Shown: positions 53,541 through 62,022 of the stretch, one piece after another
Layout of the letters: each line of letters begins with the position of its first letter
Position numbering within the stretch: position 1 is the first letter of the stretch
Assembly (NCBI GenBank): GCA_963761425.1
Contig: CAVXGQ010000002.1
Location: 299,289-363,288 of the forward strand
From: Bog-793 sp963761425
Lineage (GTDB): Bacteria; Actinomycetota; Acidimicrobiia; Acidimicrobiales; Bog-793
DNA length: 64,000 nucleotides
Direction: 5' to 3'
Made by a program: the position numbers and the translations under genes
The notes under the pieces: model-generated
Database searches by the model: none
Told to the model about the DNA's origin: nothing
What the model saw: the letters and a program-made list of their open reading frames with translations, nothing else

Positions 53541-54229
53541 CGGTAGCCGACGCCCCAGATGGTCCTCAGCGGCAGCGCGGCGCCGAGCTTGCGGCGCAGC
53601 TGGCGCACGTGGACGTCGACGGTTCTCTCGTCACCGATCCACCCCGGACCCCACACCGCGTCGAGCAACTGACGGCGGGTGAAGACGATCTTCGTGTTGC
53701 CGGCGAAATGGGCGAGGAGATCGAACTCGCGGGCCGTGAGTCCGACCGCGCCCTCGTCGGTGGTCACCTCGCGCCTCGCGGTGTCGACGGTTACCCCCCC
53801 GACCTGGAGGGGATTCTCCGTCGGCCGGCGGGAACCTTCGGTGCGCCGCAGGATCGCCCGGACCCGGGCGACCAGTTCGCGGGGCGAGAACGGCTTCACG
53901 ATGTAGTCATCGGCGCCGAGCTCGAGGCCGAGGACGCGATCGACCTCGTCCTCGCGGGCGGTGAGGAAGACGATAGGCACCTCGCTGGTGCGACGAATCT
54001 CGCGGCATACCTCGATGCCGTCGGTGGGTCCCGGAAGTCCGATGTCGAGCAGGACGAGGCTGGGATGCTCATTCGCCACCAGTTCGAGGCCGCGCGTTGC
54101 CTCGGTGGCCTGCAGGACGCGGAATCCCGCGTTGCGCAACCACAGATCGACGAGATCCGCGATGTGGTGGTCATCCTCGACGATGACGACGGTGCCGTGA
54201 TCAGCCCGGGCCACACGCTCTCGTTTCAC
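53531..54229 (-). CDS. OmpR-family response regulator
   Basis: 232-residue two-domain regulator. The receiver domain reads VVIVEDDHHIADLVDLWLRN, has the phosphoacceptor Asp in LVLLDIGLPGPTDGIEVCRE near residue 60, and the conserved Thr and Lys in VFLTAREDEVDRVLGLELGA and DDYIVKPFSPRELVARVRAI. The C-terminal winged helix has LTAREFDLLAHFAGNTKIVF and RTVDVHVRQLRRKLGAALPL. The kinase gene follows with an overlap, the usual order for such pairs. The promoter should lie in the 170 bp between this gene and trpF. Confidence 0.95.
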   Translation of the reverse strand: MKRERVARADHGTVVIVEDDHHIADLVDLWLRNAGFRVLQATEATRGLELVANEHPSLVLLDIGLPGPTDGIEVCREIRRTSEVPIVFLTAREDEVDRVLGLELGADDYIVKPFSPRELVARVRAILRRTEGSRRPTENPLQVGGVTVDTARREVTTDEGAVGLTAREFDLLAHFAGNTKIVFTRRQLLDAVWGPGWIGDERTVDVHVRQLRRKLGAALPLRTIWGVGYRCD

Positions 54230-54316
54230 CCGTCAAGCATGGCGCGTGTCGCCGCACCGGGTGTGCCGGGACGCGGCTTGCGGTTGGTTTGGCCGAAGGG
54301 CCGGCGCGGTCACCGT

Positions 54317-54322
54317 TACGCT
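54317..54322 (+). promoter_or_regulatory. -10-like TACGCT upstream of trpF
   Basis: TACGCT is followed after 6 nt by an ATG at 54329. That ATG opens a 25-codon frame, ending at 54406, which overlaps the trpF start in another frame. It contains no Trp codon. Confidence 0.35.
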
Positions 54323-54396
54323 GTCGTGATGGTGTCGCACGCCTCGCCGCGCCGTCCCGACAGCGGCCGCGGAGGCGTCGAGGTGCGGAGTGGAAC

Positions 54397-55050
54397 GTGT
54401 TCGTGAAGATCTGCGGGGTGACGAACGAGGAGGACGCGCTTTTGGCCGTGGCGTTGGGTGCCGACGCGATCGGGTTCGTATTGGCGCCCTCCCCGCGCCA
54501 GGTGGCGATCGGGGCGGCGCGCGACATCGCCCGCAGCCTGCCGCCGGAGGTCATCACCGTCGGGGTCTTTCGCGATTCTCTCGCCCAACGCGTCGTCGAC
54601 GTCGTCTACCAGGCGGGCCTGCGTGCCGCCCAGCTGAACGGGCACGAAAGCCAGGAGGACGTGGCGTTCGTCGCCGAGAAGGTGCCGTTGGTCATCAAGG
54701 CCTTCGCGGCCAACGCGGCCGCGCTGAGCGACGTCTCCGAGTACCGCGCCGACGCGATCCTCGTCGACGCCCCGTCGCCGGGCCCGGGCAAGATCTTTGA
54801 CTGGCGGCTCGCCGAGCGGATGCCGCGCTCGCGTCGACTGATCCTCGGCGGGGGGCTCGACCCTGGCAACGTGGCCAGCGCCATCCAGCGCCTGCGCCCG
54901 TGGGGGGTGGACGTCTCCTTCGGTGTCGAGACGGGATCGCGCAAGGATCCCCGCAAGGTGCGGGCGTTCATCCAGGAGGCTCGCACCGCGTTGCCCGTGG
55001 AGGACGGGCCGCACGCGCCGGCCCCCTACGACTGGCAAGAGGAGTGGTGA
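54397..55050 (+). CDS. trpF: Phosphoribosylanthranilate isomerase
   Basis: 217-residue TIM-barrel isomerase of tryptophan synthesis. Visible: FVKICGVTNEEDALLAVALG at the N-terminus with the catalytic Cys, GADAIGFVLAPSPRQVAIGA, VGVFRDSLAQRVVDVVYQAG, RAAQLNGHESQEDVAFVAEK, the catalytic Asp in AILVDAPSPGPGKIFDWRLA, and LILGGGLDPGNVASAIQRLR. The GTG at 54397 has GGAG 6 nt upstream, and the frame is open but unconserved before it. It stands alone, apart from the other trp genes, and is followed 83 bp later by the arg operon. Having both trpF and hisA suggests that HisA need not be bifunctional. Confidence 0.94.
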   Translation: MFVKICGVTNEEDALLAVALGADAIGFVLAPSPRQVAIGAARDIARSLPPEVITVGVFRDSLAQRVVDVVYQAGLRAAQLNGHESQEDVAFVAEKVPLVIKAFAANAAALSDVSEYRADAILVDAPSPGPGKIFDWRLAERMPRSRRLILGGGLDPGNVASAIQRLRPWGVDVSFGVETGSRKDPRKVRAFIQEARTALPVEDGPHAPAPYDWQEEW

Positions 55051-55121
55051 GGGCCCTCGTCGGCTGAGCGGGCGTCCACCGCCGGTCGCTCCGGCCGTTC
55101 GCATCAGTATGCACTCCGTGG

Positions 55122-55127
55122 TATGTT
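55122..55127 (+). promoter_or_regulatory. -10-like TATGTT for the arg operon, with possible ArgR site
   Basis: TATGTT ends 6 nt before the argC ATG at 55134. TTCGCA at 55099-55104 sits 17 nt before it as a -35. Between and over these, GCAT-CAGT-ATGC (55101-55112) is a short inverted repeat that could be part of an ArgR operator. Confidence 0.5.
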
Positions 55128-55133
55128 CATGCC

Positions 55134-56147
55134 ATGAAAGCCGCCATCGTCGGGGCCTCGGGCTATCTCGGCGCCGAGCTGTTGCGGCTGCTGGCGTCGC
55201 ACCCGGAGCTGGAGGTCGCGGCCGCCCAGGCCGACTCCTCGGCGGGAGCGACCATCGGTGAGCTTTTCCCGGGACTGGACGGGTCCTATGGCGGGCTGAC
55301 GACCACGCCGACCAACCCGGCGGCGCTGGCCGGTTGCGACGTCGCCTTCGTGGCGGTGCCTTCGGGCCGCTCGCAGGATCTGGTCCCGGATCTAGTCGAG
55401 GTGGTCCCGTTGGTCGTCGACCTCGGCGCCGACTTTAGGCTGAAGGACCCGGCGGCCTATGAGCGGTGGTACGGGTTCACCCACGCCGCCCCGGAGCTCC
55501 TGGCCACCGCGGTCTACGGCCTACCGGAGCTGAACCGGGCGGATCTCGTCGGGGCGAGGTTGATCGCGGCCCCCGGTTGCTACGTGACCGCCGCCGCCCT
55601 GGCCCTGGCGCCGCTCGTGGCGGCCGGCGTGGTCGAGCCCCGCGGGCTGATCGTCGACGCGGCCAGCGGAACCTCGGGGGCGGGACGCCAGCCCTCGGCG
55701 GCGACCCACCACGCCACGGTGAACGAGAACTTCGTCGCCTATGGGTTGGTCAACCACCGCCACACCCCGGAGATGGAACAGGTGCTAGGAGGAGAGGTCC
55801 TCTTCACGCCGCACCTCGCGCCGATGACCCGGGGCATCCTCGCCACCTGCTACGCGGTGCCGACGGAGCCGACCTCGACCGAGGCGCTCCTCGAGGTGCT
55901 CCGCTCCCGCTACCGGGGCGAACCCTTCGTCGAGGTGGTCCCGCACCCGCCGTCGACCCGGGAAACCTACGCCTCGAATGTCGCCAAGCTGACGGCGCGA
56001 GCCGACCCCCGCACCGGCCGCGTCCTCGTGCTCGCGGCGATCGACAACCTCACCAAGGGCGGCGCCGGCCAGGCCATCCAGGCGGCGAACCTCGCCCTCG
56101 GCCTGGACGAGACGGCCGGCCTGCCCCGGATGGCGCTGACACCGTGA
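55134..56147 (+). CDS. argC: N-acetyl-gamma-glutamyl-phosphate reductase
   Basis: 337-residue NADPH-dependent reductase, third step of arginine synthesis. The Rossmann start is KAAIVGASGYLGAELLRLLA. The catalytic Cys is in RLIAAPGCYVTAAALALAPL near residue 149. VDAASGTSGAGRQPSAATHH and VNENFVAYGLVNHRHTPEME are the substrate-binding blocks. FTPHLAPMTRGILATCYAVP and NLTKGGAGQAIQAANLALGL follow at the C-terminus. The last block is the usual end of ArgC. The ATG at 55134 follows a -10-like element 6 nt upstream. The stop shares GTGA with argJ. Confidence 0.97.
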   Translation: MKAAIVGASGYLGAELLRLLASHPELEVAAAQADSSAGATIGELFPGLDGSYGGLTTTPTNPAALAGCDVAFVAVPSGRSQDLVPDLVEVVPLVVDLGADFRLKDPAAYERWYGFTHAAPELLATAVYGLPELNRADLVGARLIAAPGCYVTAAALALAPLVAAGVVEPRGLIVDAASGTSGAGRQPSAATHHATVNENFVAYGLVNHRHTPEMEQVLGGEVLFTPHLAPMTRGILATCYAVPTEPTSTEALLEVLRSRYRGEPFVEVVPHPPSTRETYASNVAKLTARADPRTGRVLVLAAIDNLTKGGAGQAIQAANLALGLDETAGLPRMALTP

Positions 56148-57307
56148 GCGTGACCTGGCCGCGCGGCTTTCGTGCCGCGGGGATGGCGAGCGGAATCAAG
56201 CCGCCCGGGGTCGCCGACCTCGCCCTCGTTGCCGCGGCGGGCGCCGTCCCGGCAGCGGCGGTCTTCACGACGAACCGGGTGTGTGCCGCCCCGGTGGCGG
56301 TCAGTCGCGCCCACCTCGCGCAGACCGGAGGAAAAGCCGCGGCGGTGGTCCTCAACAGCGGGTGCGCCAACGCCGCGACCGGGGCTGCCGGGTTGGTAAC
56401 CGCCGAGAAGATGGCCGCCGCCGTGGCCGGTCCACTGGGGGTCGCGGCCCGTGCCGTGCTGGTCTGCTCGACCGGTCTCATCGGATACCGGCTGCCGATC
56501 GGGCGGATCGAGGCGGCGGCCCCGATGCTCGTCGCTCGGGCCGGTGACTCGGTGGATGACGCCACCGCGGCGGCCACCGCCATTCTCACCACCGACACGC
56601 ACCCCAAAGAGGTCCGCCGTGAGGGGGGAGGGTTCCGGGTCGGGGGGATGGCCAAGGGCGCGGGCATGATCGCGCCGAACCTGGCGACGATGCTGGCGGT
56701 GCTCACCACCGACGCCGGCGCCACCCCCGAAGTCCTGGCCGAGGTGCTCCACGGGGCGGTCGACGCCTCGTTCAACTCGCTCATCGTCGACGGCTGCACC
56801 TCGACGAACGACAGCGTCATCCTGCTGGCGAGCGGCGAGGCCGGGGAGGCCGATGTCGCGGATCTCGCCGCCACCCTCACGGAGTCCTGCGCGGACCTGG
56901 CCGGCCAGCTGGCCGAGGACGCCGAGGGTACGACCCGGGTGGCCGAGATCCGGGTGTGCGGTGCCGCCAACGACCATGACGCCCGGCTCGCGGCGCGGGC
57001 GGTGGCGGGGAGCCTGCTCGTCAAGGTGTCGCTTTTCGGCGGTGATCCCTACTGGGGCCGGATCGTGAGCGAACTCGGTGCTTCCGGGGCGGTTGTCGAT
57101 CCGGACCGGGTACGTGTCGCCTACGGACCGACGACGGTCGTCGAGGGCGGCGTGGGGGTCGAGCACGATCGGGCGGCGGTTGCCGAGCACCTGACCGGCA
57201 GCCACGTGGAGATCTCCTGCCATCTCGGTCTCGGCGACGGGGCGGCCGACGTGGTGGCGACGGACCTCGGGCACGGCTACATCGACGAGAACATGAGGAC
57301 CTCGTGA
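56144..57307 (+). CDS. argJ: Ornithine acetyltransferase/N-acetylglutamate synthase
   Basis: 387-residue Ntn-fold enzyme that recycles the acetyl group between ornithine and glutamate. It is made as a precursor that cuts itself before a Thr. The cleavage region APNLATMLAVLTTDAG (A-T bond, Thr as nucleophile) is near residue 180. Further motifs are RVCAAPVAVSRAHLAQTGGK, LNSGCANAATGAAGLVTAEK, DASFNSLIVDGCTSTNDSVI and FGGDPYWGRIVSELGASGAV. The GTG at 56144 overlaps argC; a GTG two codons later is an alternative. Since no argA is nearby, it may be bifunctional and supply the first acetylation too. Confidence 0.96.
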   Translation: MSVTWPRGFRAAGMASGIKPPGVADLALVAAAGAVPAAAVFTTNRVCAAPVAVSRAHLAQTGGKAAAVVLNSGCANAATGAAGLVTAEKMAAAVAGPLGVAARAVLVCSTGLIGYRLPIGRIEAAAPMLVARAGDSVDDATAAATAILTTDTHPKEVRREGGGFRVGGMAKGAGMIAPNLATMLAVLTTDAGATPEVLAEVLHGAVDASFNSLIVDGCTSTNDSVILLASGEAGEADVADLAATLTESCADLAGQLAEDAEGTTRVAEIRVCGAANDHDARLAARAVAGSLLVKVSLFGGDPYWGRIVSELGASGAVVDPDRVRVAYGPTTVVEGGVGVEHDRAAVAEHLTGSHVEISCHLGLGDGAADVVATDLGHGYIDENMRTS

Positions 57308-58188
57308 CGGGGGCGCCGGAGGAGAGCGCGGCGGCGACCGCGGCGACCCTGGCCGAGGCGATCCCGTACATCAGGCGGTTCGCCGGCGCGGTCATCGTGA
57401 TCAAGTTCGGCGGCCACACACTGGGGGCCGATGGTCTCGAGGAGCCGTCGGTCCTCGACCAGTTCGCTCAGGACGTCGTCTTGATGCGCAGCGTGGGCAT
57501 GCTGCCGGTGGTGGTGCACGGGGGAGGCCCCCAGATCGGTGAACTGATGGAGCGGCTCGGCAAGACGCCAGAGTTCCGGGACGGGCAACGGGTCACCGAC
57601 GCCGAGACCCTCGACATCGCCCGCATGGTGCTCGTCGGCAAGGTGAACCGCGAGATCGTCGGTGCGCTGAACCTGCACGCGCCCGTCGCCGTGGGGCTCT
57701 CCGGTGAGGACGGGGGTTTCATCACCGCGGTCGAACGGGACCCGTCGCTCGGCTTCGTCGGCGATGTAGAGTCGGTCGACCCGGTGCTGTTGCGCCATCT
57801 GCTGAGCGAGGGCCTCATCCCGGTCGTCGCGACGATCGCCTCGGACCCCAGCGGCCAGGCTTACAACATCAACGCCGACACCGTGGCGGGTGCCATCGCC
57901 GAATCCCTGGGCGCACGGCGGCTCATCTTCCTCACCGACGTGAGTGGCGTGCGCACCGACGCCGCCGATCCTTTGAGCGTGCTCTCGTCGGCGACCGCCG
58001 ACGTTCTCGAGGCGCTCGTCGACTCCGGCGCCATCGTCGGGGGCATGATCCCCAAGGCACGCGCCTGCGCGCGGGCGGTGCGGCACGGGATCGAGGCCGG
58101 CCACATCCTCGACGGGCGCGTCGAGCACGCCCTGTTGCTGGAGCTGTTCACCGAGTCCGGTGTCGGCACCATGGTGGTGGGATCGTGA
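57304..58188 (+). CDS. argB: N-acetylglutamate kinase
   Basis: 294-residue amino-acid kinase, second step of arginine synthesis and normally the feedback point. Visible: VIVIKFGGHTLGADGLEEPS, LPVVVHGGGPQIGELMERLG, VTDAETLDIARMVLVGKVNR, VAVGLSGEDGGFITAVERDP, NINADTVAGAIAESLGARRL and GIEAGHILDGRVEHALLLEL. The N-terminal helix (TLAEAIPYIRRFAGA) is the one linked to arginine inhibition and hexamer formation in other bacteria, so arginine sensitivity is plausible. The usual K-(Y/F)-GG-x-A reads KFGGHTL. The GTG overlaps argJ, and the stop overlaps argD. Confidence 0.96.
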   Translation: MTGAPEESAAATAATLAEAIPYIRRFAGAVIVIKFGGHTLGADGLEEPSVLDQFAQDVVLMRSVGMLPVVVHGGGPQIGELMERLGKTPEFRDGQRVTDAETLDIARMVLVGKVNREIVGALNLHAPVAVGLSGEDGGFITAVERDPSLGFVGDVESVDPVLLRHLLSEGLIPVVATIASDPSGQAYNINADTVAGAIAESLGARRLIFLTDVSGVRTDAADPLSVLSSATADVLEALVDSGAIVGGMIPKARACARAVRHGIEAGHILDGRVEHALLLELFTESGVGTMVVGS

Positions 58189-59378
58189 CGCATCTCATGC
58201 CGACCTACCGCGAGCCGGCCGTCCGGTTCGTCTCGGGCCGGGGCTGCCAGCTGGTCGATGCCGGGGGCCGGTCCTATCTCGACTTCCTCTCCGGGCTGGG
58301 GGTCACCTCGCTCGGTCACGCCGACCCGGTGGTTGGCGCCGCCATCTCGGCCCAGGCCGCCCGGTTGCTCCACGTCTCGAACATCTTTGCGAACGAGTTC
58401 GCCGAAGAGGTGGCGGCACAACTCGATCGGTTGATCGGCGACGGAAGCCCGTGCGGCGGTCAGGTCTTCTTTGCCAACTCGGGGGCGGAGGCGAACGAGT
58501 GCGCGATAAAACTAGCCCGCCGTTTCGGGGGCCCGGGCCGATTTGGTGTGGTCTCGGCCTTCGGGTCCTTCCACGGCCGGACGCTCGCGACGCTGCACGC
58601 GACGGGACAGCCCGCCAAACACGAGGCCTTCCTGCCGCTGCCGGAAGGGTTCAGCCACGTCGCCTACGGTGACCCCGCGGCGCTCCGGGCCATCGATCCC
58701 TCCCGGGTCGTCGCGGTGCTTCTGGAGCCGATCCTCGGCGAGTCGGGGGTCATTCCGCCGCCGCAGGGCTACCTGGCGGAGGCGCGGGCGATCTGTGACG
58801 AGCTCGGGTTGTTGCTCATCGTCGACGAGATCCAAACGGGGCTTGGCCGCACCGGGCGGTGGTTCGCCTTCCAACACGAGGGGATCGTGCCGGACGTGGT
58901 GACGGTGGCCAAAGCTCTCGGCAACGGCGTGCCCGTCGGGGCCTGTTGGGCGCGCGCCGAGGTGGCGCAGGCCTTCCGACCGGGGGACCACGGGTCGACT
59001 TTCGGGGGACAGCCGCTCGCCATGGCCGCCGCGCAGGCGACGCTACGGCGCCTGGTGGAGCTGGACGCGCCCGGTGTCGCCGCCCGACTCGGGAAGAGGC
59101 TGGCGGAACAACTCGAACGGATCGACGGCGTCTCGTCGGTGCGCGGTTCGGGGTTCCTGCTGGGGGTGGTGCTGGAGGAGGGTATCGACGCGCGAGCCGT
59201 ATTCAACAAGGCGCTTTTGTCCGGACTGGTCGTCAATGCGCCGGCTCCCGGGGTGATCCGTCTGATGCCGCCCTTCGTGGTCTCCGCCGAGGACTGCGAC
59301 GAGGCGGTCGGGCTGCTGTCCGGGGCGATCGCCACGGTGAGAGAGGGGATTCGCAACAAGGACAAGGAGACGAAGTGA
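58185..59378 (+). CDS. argD: Acetylornithine aminotransferase
   Basis: 397-residue class III PLP aminotransferase. Visible: YREPAVRFVSGRGCQLVDAG, YLDFLSGLGVTSLGHADPVV, VFFANSGAEANECAIKLARR, SFHGRTLATLHATGQPAKHE, LLLIVDEIQTGLGRTGRWFA and the PLP Lys in VVTVAKALGNGVPVGACWAR near residue 248. DHGSTFGGQPLAMAAAQATL follows. It may also act on succinyl-diaminopimelate, as in E. coli. The GTG shares GTGA with argB, and its stop shares GTGA with argF. Confidence 0.97.
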   Translation: MTHLMPTYREPAVRFVSGRGCQLVDAGGRSYLDFLSGLGVTSLGHADPVVGAAISAQAARLLHVSNIFANEFAEEVAAQLDRLIGDGSPCGGQVFFANSGAEANECAIKLARRFGGPGRFGVVSAFGSFHGRTLATLHATGQPAKHEAFLPLPEGFSHVAYGDPAALRAIDPSRVVAVLLEPILGESGVIPPPQGYLAEARAICDELGLLLIVDEIQTGLGRTGRWFAFQHEGIVPDVVTVAKALGNGVPVGACWARAEVAQAFRPGDHGSTFGGQPLAMAAAQATLRRLVELDAPGVAARLGKRLAEQLERIDGVSSVRGSGFLLGVVLEEGIDARAVFNKALLSGLVVNAPAPGVIRLMPPFVVSAEDCDEAVGLLSGAIATVREGIRNKDKETK

Positions 59379-60299
59379 CGCGTCACGCGCTGGTGGTCTC
59401 GGACCTGTTGCCGGCGGAGATCGAGGCGGTGTTGGATCTCGCCGAGCGCCCGCAGCTTCCACGATCGCTCGAAGGACGCGGCGTCGCCCTTGTCTTCGAA
59501 TTCCCCTCGAGCGCGCACCCGCAACGCCGCGGAGATGGCGGTCGTCGACCTCGGCGGGCATCCGGTGACGATCCGGGGCGAGGAGATCGGCTTCGACCGG
59601 CGCGAGACGGTCGAGGACGTCGCGCGCACCCTCGGTTGCTACCACGCCTTGGTGGCGGCCCGGGTGGCCGATCACACCACGCTGGTGCGGATGGCGGCCG
59701 CCCTGGATGGCGCGGGGGCGAAGGTTCCGGTCGTCAATCTGCTCTCTGATGCGGAGCACCCGACGGAGGCCCTCGGCGATCTGCTGACGATCCGGCAGTG
59801 CCTCGGGCCGCTGGAGGGAAAGAGGGTCGCCTTCGTCGGGGATGCCAACAATGTCTGCCGCTCCCTCGTCGCGGCCTGTGTCGCCGTCGGAACGGCGATC
59901 ACGGTCGCCTCGCCGCCGGGCTATCGGCTGGACGCGGAATCCATCGGAGCGGCTCGGGCCCGTGGCGGCGAGGTCGAGGTCACCGAGGATCCCGTCGAGG
60001 CGGTGGGGGGCGCCGACGTGGTCTACACCGACGTGTGGGTGTCGATGGCCGACCAGGCCGAGGCGCAGGCGAAGAAGGCGGCCTTCCGAGGCTTCACGGT
60101 CGACGCCGCGCTGGTCGCCAGGGCGGCCCCCGGTGCGATCGTGCTGCACTGTTTGCCCGCCCACCGCGACGAGGAGATCACCGCCGAAGTGCTGGAGGGC
60201 CCGCAGAGCCGGGTCTGGGCGCAGGCGGCGAACCGCAGGCACGCCATGCGGGGGCTCTTTGCGTATCTGATCGAGTTGGCAGGGGAGACGGTCCGATGA
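59375..60299 (+). pseudogene. argF: Ornithine carbamoyltransferase, one-base frameshift
   Basis: Carbamoyl-phosphate plus ornithine to citrulline. From the GTG at 59375 (overlapping argD) the first 45 codons read RHALVVSDLLPAEIEAVLDL to VALVFEFPSS, as in other ArgF. The frame then breaks, and the rest (ARTRNAAEMAVVDLGGHPVT onward) continues one frame over to 60299. The catalytic blocks VARTLGCYHALVAARVADHT, VAFVGDANNVCRSLVAACVA and VLHCLPAHRDEEITAEVLEG are intact. The span is 925 nt, one more than a multiple of three; dropping a base at about 59510 yields FEFPSARTRN and a 307-residue protein. A start at 59490 would lack the carbamoyl-phosphate (S-x-RTR) loop context and 45 residues. Either a sequence error or a real lesion that would make the cell an arginine auxotroph. 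Confidence 0.85.
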
Positions 60300-60772
60300 G
60301 CCGGGTGCCGAAGAACCGCCGGCAGCACCTGATCGCCCGCCTGCTCACCGACAACGCCATCACCAGCCAGTCCCAGCTGGTGGAGCTGCTCTTCGAGGAG
60401 GGCATCGACGCCACCCAGGCGACGATCTCCCGCGATCTCGAGGAGCTCGGGGCGCTCAAGGTGCGGATGCCCGGCGTCGACCACCCGGTCTACGCCATTG
60501 CCGAGCTGCCGGTGGTCCAGCAGACGCCGGTCGAGCACCTCCGACGGGTGCTCGGAGAGTGGGTCGTCGAGATCGCCTCTTCGGCCAACCTCGTGATGGT
60601 CCGGACCCCGCCGGGTTCGGCCCACGTCGTCGCCTCGGCGATCGACCGCTCCCGCGTGGCCGGGGTGGTCGGTACCGTCGCGGGTGATGACACCGTGCTC
60701 ATCGTCGCCGACGAGGTGACCGGGGGAGCGGGACTGGCCGGCCTGCTCGGTCGGCTGGCTGGACGTGAGTAG
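60296..60772 (+). CDS. argR: Arginine repressor
   Basis: 158-residue arginine-responsive repressor. The winged helix is at the N-terminus (PKNRRQHLIARLLTDNAITS, then LLFEEGIDATQATISRDLEE near residue 32, and ALKVRMPGVDHPVYAI). The arginine-binding trimerisation domain follows (NLVMVRTPPGSAHVVASAID, VVGTVAGDDTVLIVADEVT). The GDDT acidic pattern that binds arginine is intact. The ATG shares ATGA with the argF stop, so it is made with the enzymes it controls; the target is likely the argC promoter at 55.1 kb. It sits between argF and argG in the standard actinobacterial order. Confidence 0.96.
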   Translation: MSRVPKNRRQHLIARLLTDNAITSQSQLVELLFEEGIDATQATISRDLEELGALKVRMPGVDHPVYAIAELPVVQQTPVEHLRRVLGEWVVEIASSANLVMVRTPPGSAHVVASAIDRSRVAGVVGTVAGDDTVLIVADEVTGGAGLAGLLGRLAGRE

Positions 60773-60815
60773 CCGAGAAGCTCGTCTATCGGCGGTGCCG
60801 GAGGAAGGTCGACAA

Positions 60816-62021
60816 GTGAAGACACGGGTGGTGCTGGCCTATTCGGGTGGACTGGACACGTCCGCCGCGGTCCACTGGCTCGGAGCCGAGCGCGGCTTCG
60901 AGGTGGTGGCGGTCGCCGTCGACGTCGGGCAGGGCGAGGATTTCACGGCCATCCGCCAACGTGCCCTCGGGGCGGGGGCGGTCGAGGCGGTGGTGATCGA
61001 CGCCCGGGCCGAGTTCGCGGCGGACTTCGCGATGCCGGCCCTCCAGGCGAACGCCCTCTACGAGGGTCGCTATCCGCTCGTCTCGGCGTTGTCGCGCCCG
61101 GTGATCGTGCGGCATCTCGTCGAGCAGGCCCGCCGACACGGCGCCAGCGTGGTGGCCCACGGTTGCACCGGGAAGGGTAACGACCAGGTCCGCTTCGAGG
61201 TGGGGACCCGGGCGCTGGCGCCGGATCTCGAAATCGTGGCCCCGGCGCGGGAATGGCACATGACCCGGGCCCAGACCGTCGAGTACGCCCGCCGCCACGA
61301 CATCCCGGTGGAGGCGACCAAGGAGCGGATCTACTCGATCGACGAGAACCTGTGGGGCCGCGCCATCGAGTGCGGTGCCATCGAGGATCCCTGGGTCGCA
61401 CCCTCCGAGGAGATGTTCGCCCTCACCGTGGAGACCGCCACCGGGCCGGTCGAGGTGGCGGTCGGCTTCGAAGAGGGCCTGCCGGTCTCCCTCGACAGCG
61501 AGCGTCTGGGAATCGTCGAGCTCATCGGCCGAATCGGACAGATCGCCGGCGCCTCGGGGTTCGGACGCCTCGACGTGGTCGAGAATCGGCGGGTCGGTAT
61601 CAAGAGCCGGGAGATCTACGAGTGTCCGGCCTCGCTCGCCTTGATCCTCGCGCACGCCGACCTCGAGAGCCTGACCCTGGAAAGGGACGTGGCCCACGAG
61701 AAGGCCCGGCTGGAGCCGCGCTTCGCCGAGCTCGTCTATGACGGGATGTGGTTCTCACCCTTGCGGGAAGCCCTCTCCGCCTTTGTCGCTTCGACCCAGG
61801 GTCACGTCACCGGCGAGGTCCGCCTGCGGTTCTCCCCCGGGGGCCACGCCGCCGTGGTTGGTCGACGCAGCCCGGTCGGGCTCTACGACTACGGTCTGGC
61901 GACCTACGACGCCGCCGATGCTTTCCGCCACGAGGACGCCGAGGGCTACCTCCGCATCTACGGTCTCGGGATCAAGACCTGGGCCGCCCGGCAGGGAGCG
62001 GTCGACGGCAAGGAGGGATGA
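60816..62021 (+). CDS. argG: Argininosuccinate synthase
   Basis: 401-residue ATP pyrophosphatase-fold enzyme that joins citrulline and aspartate. The P-loop is RVVLAYSGGLDTSAAVHWLG. The citrulline and aspartate blocks include VVAHGCTGKGNDQVRFEVGT, ATKERIYSIDENLWGRAIEC and KSREIYECPASLALILAHAD. The GTG at 60816 is preferred because GGAGGAAGG lies about 8 nt upstream; a GTG at 60765 overlapping argR adds 17 residues that are not family-like. The usual SYSGGLDTS-type motif reads AYSGGLDTS. The stop precedes the argH start by 1 bp. Confidence 0.96.
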   Translation: MKTRVVLAYSGGLDTSAAVHWLGAERGFEVVAVAVDVGQGEDFTAIRQRALGAGAVEAVVIDARAEFAADFAMPALQANALYEGRYPLVSALSRPVIVRHLVEQARRHGASVVAHGCTGKGNDQVRFEVGTRALAPDLEIVAPAREWHMTRAQTVEYARRHDIPVEATKERIYSIDENLWGRAIECGAIEDPWVAPSEEMFALTVETATGPVEVAVGFEEGLPVSLDSERLGIVELIGRIGQIAGASGFGRLDVVENRRVGIKSREIYECPASLALILAHADLESLTLERDVAHEKARLEPRFAELVYDGMWFSPLREALSAFVASTQGHVTGEVRLRFSPGGHAAVVGRRSPVGLYDYGLATYDAADAFRHEDAEGYLRIYGLGIKTWAARQGAVDGKEG

Positions 62022-62022
62022 G

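Noticed and set aside
59500..59520. Programmed ribosomal frameshift in argF
   Set aside because: No slippery heptamer, internal ribosome-binding sequence or downstream structure is evident, and ArgF is not known to use frameshifting. An indel is simpler.
59490..60299. argF starting at an internal ATG at 59490
   Set aside because: That start lies within the frameshift and yields a non-family N-terminus. The true N-terminal 45 residues lie upstream in the other frame and overlap argD by GTGA.
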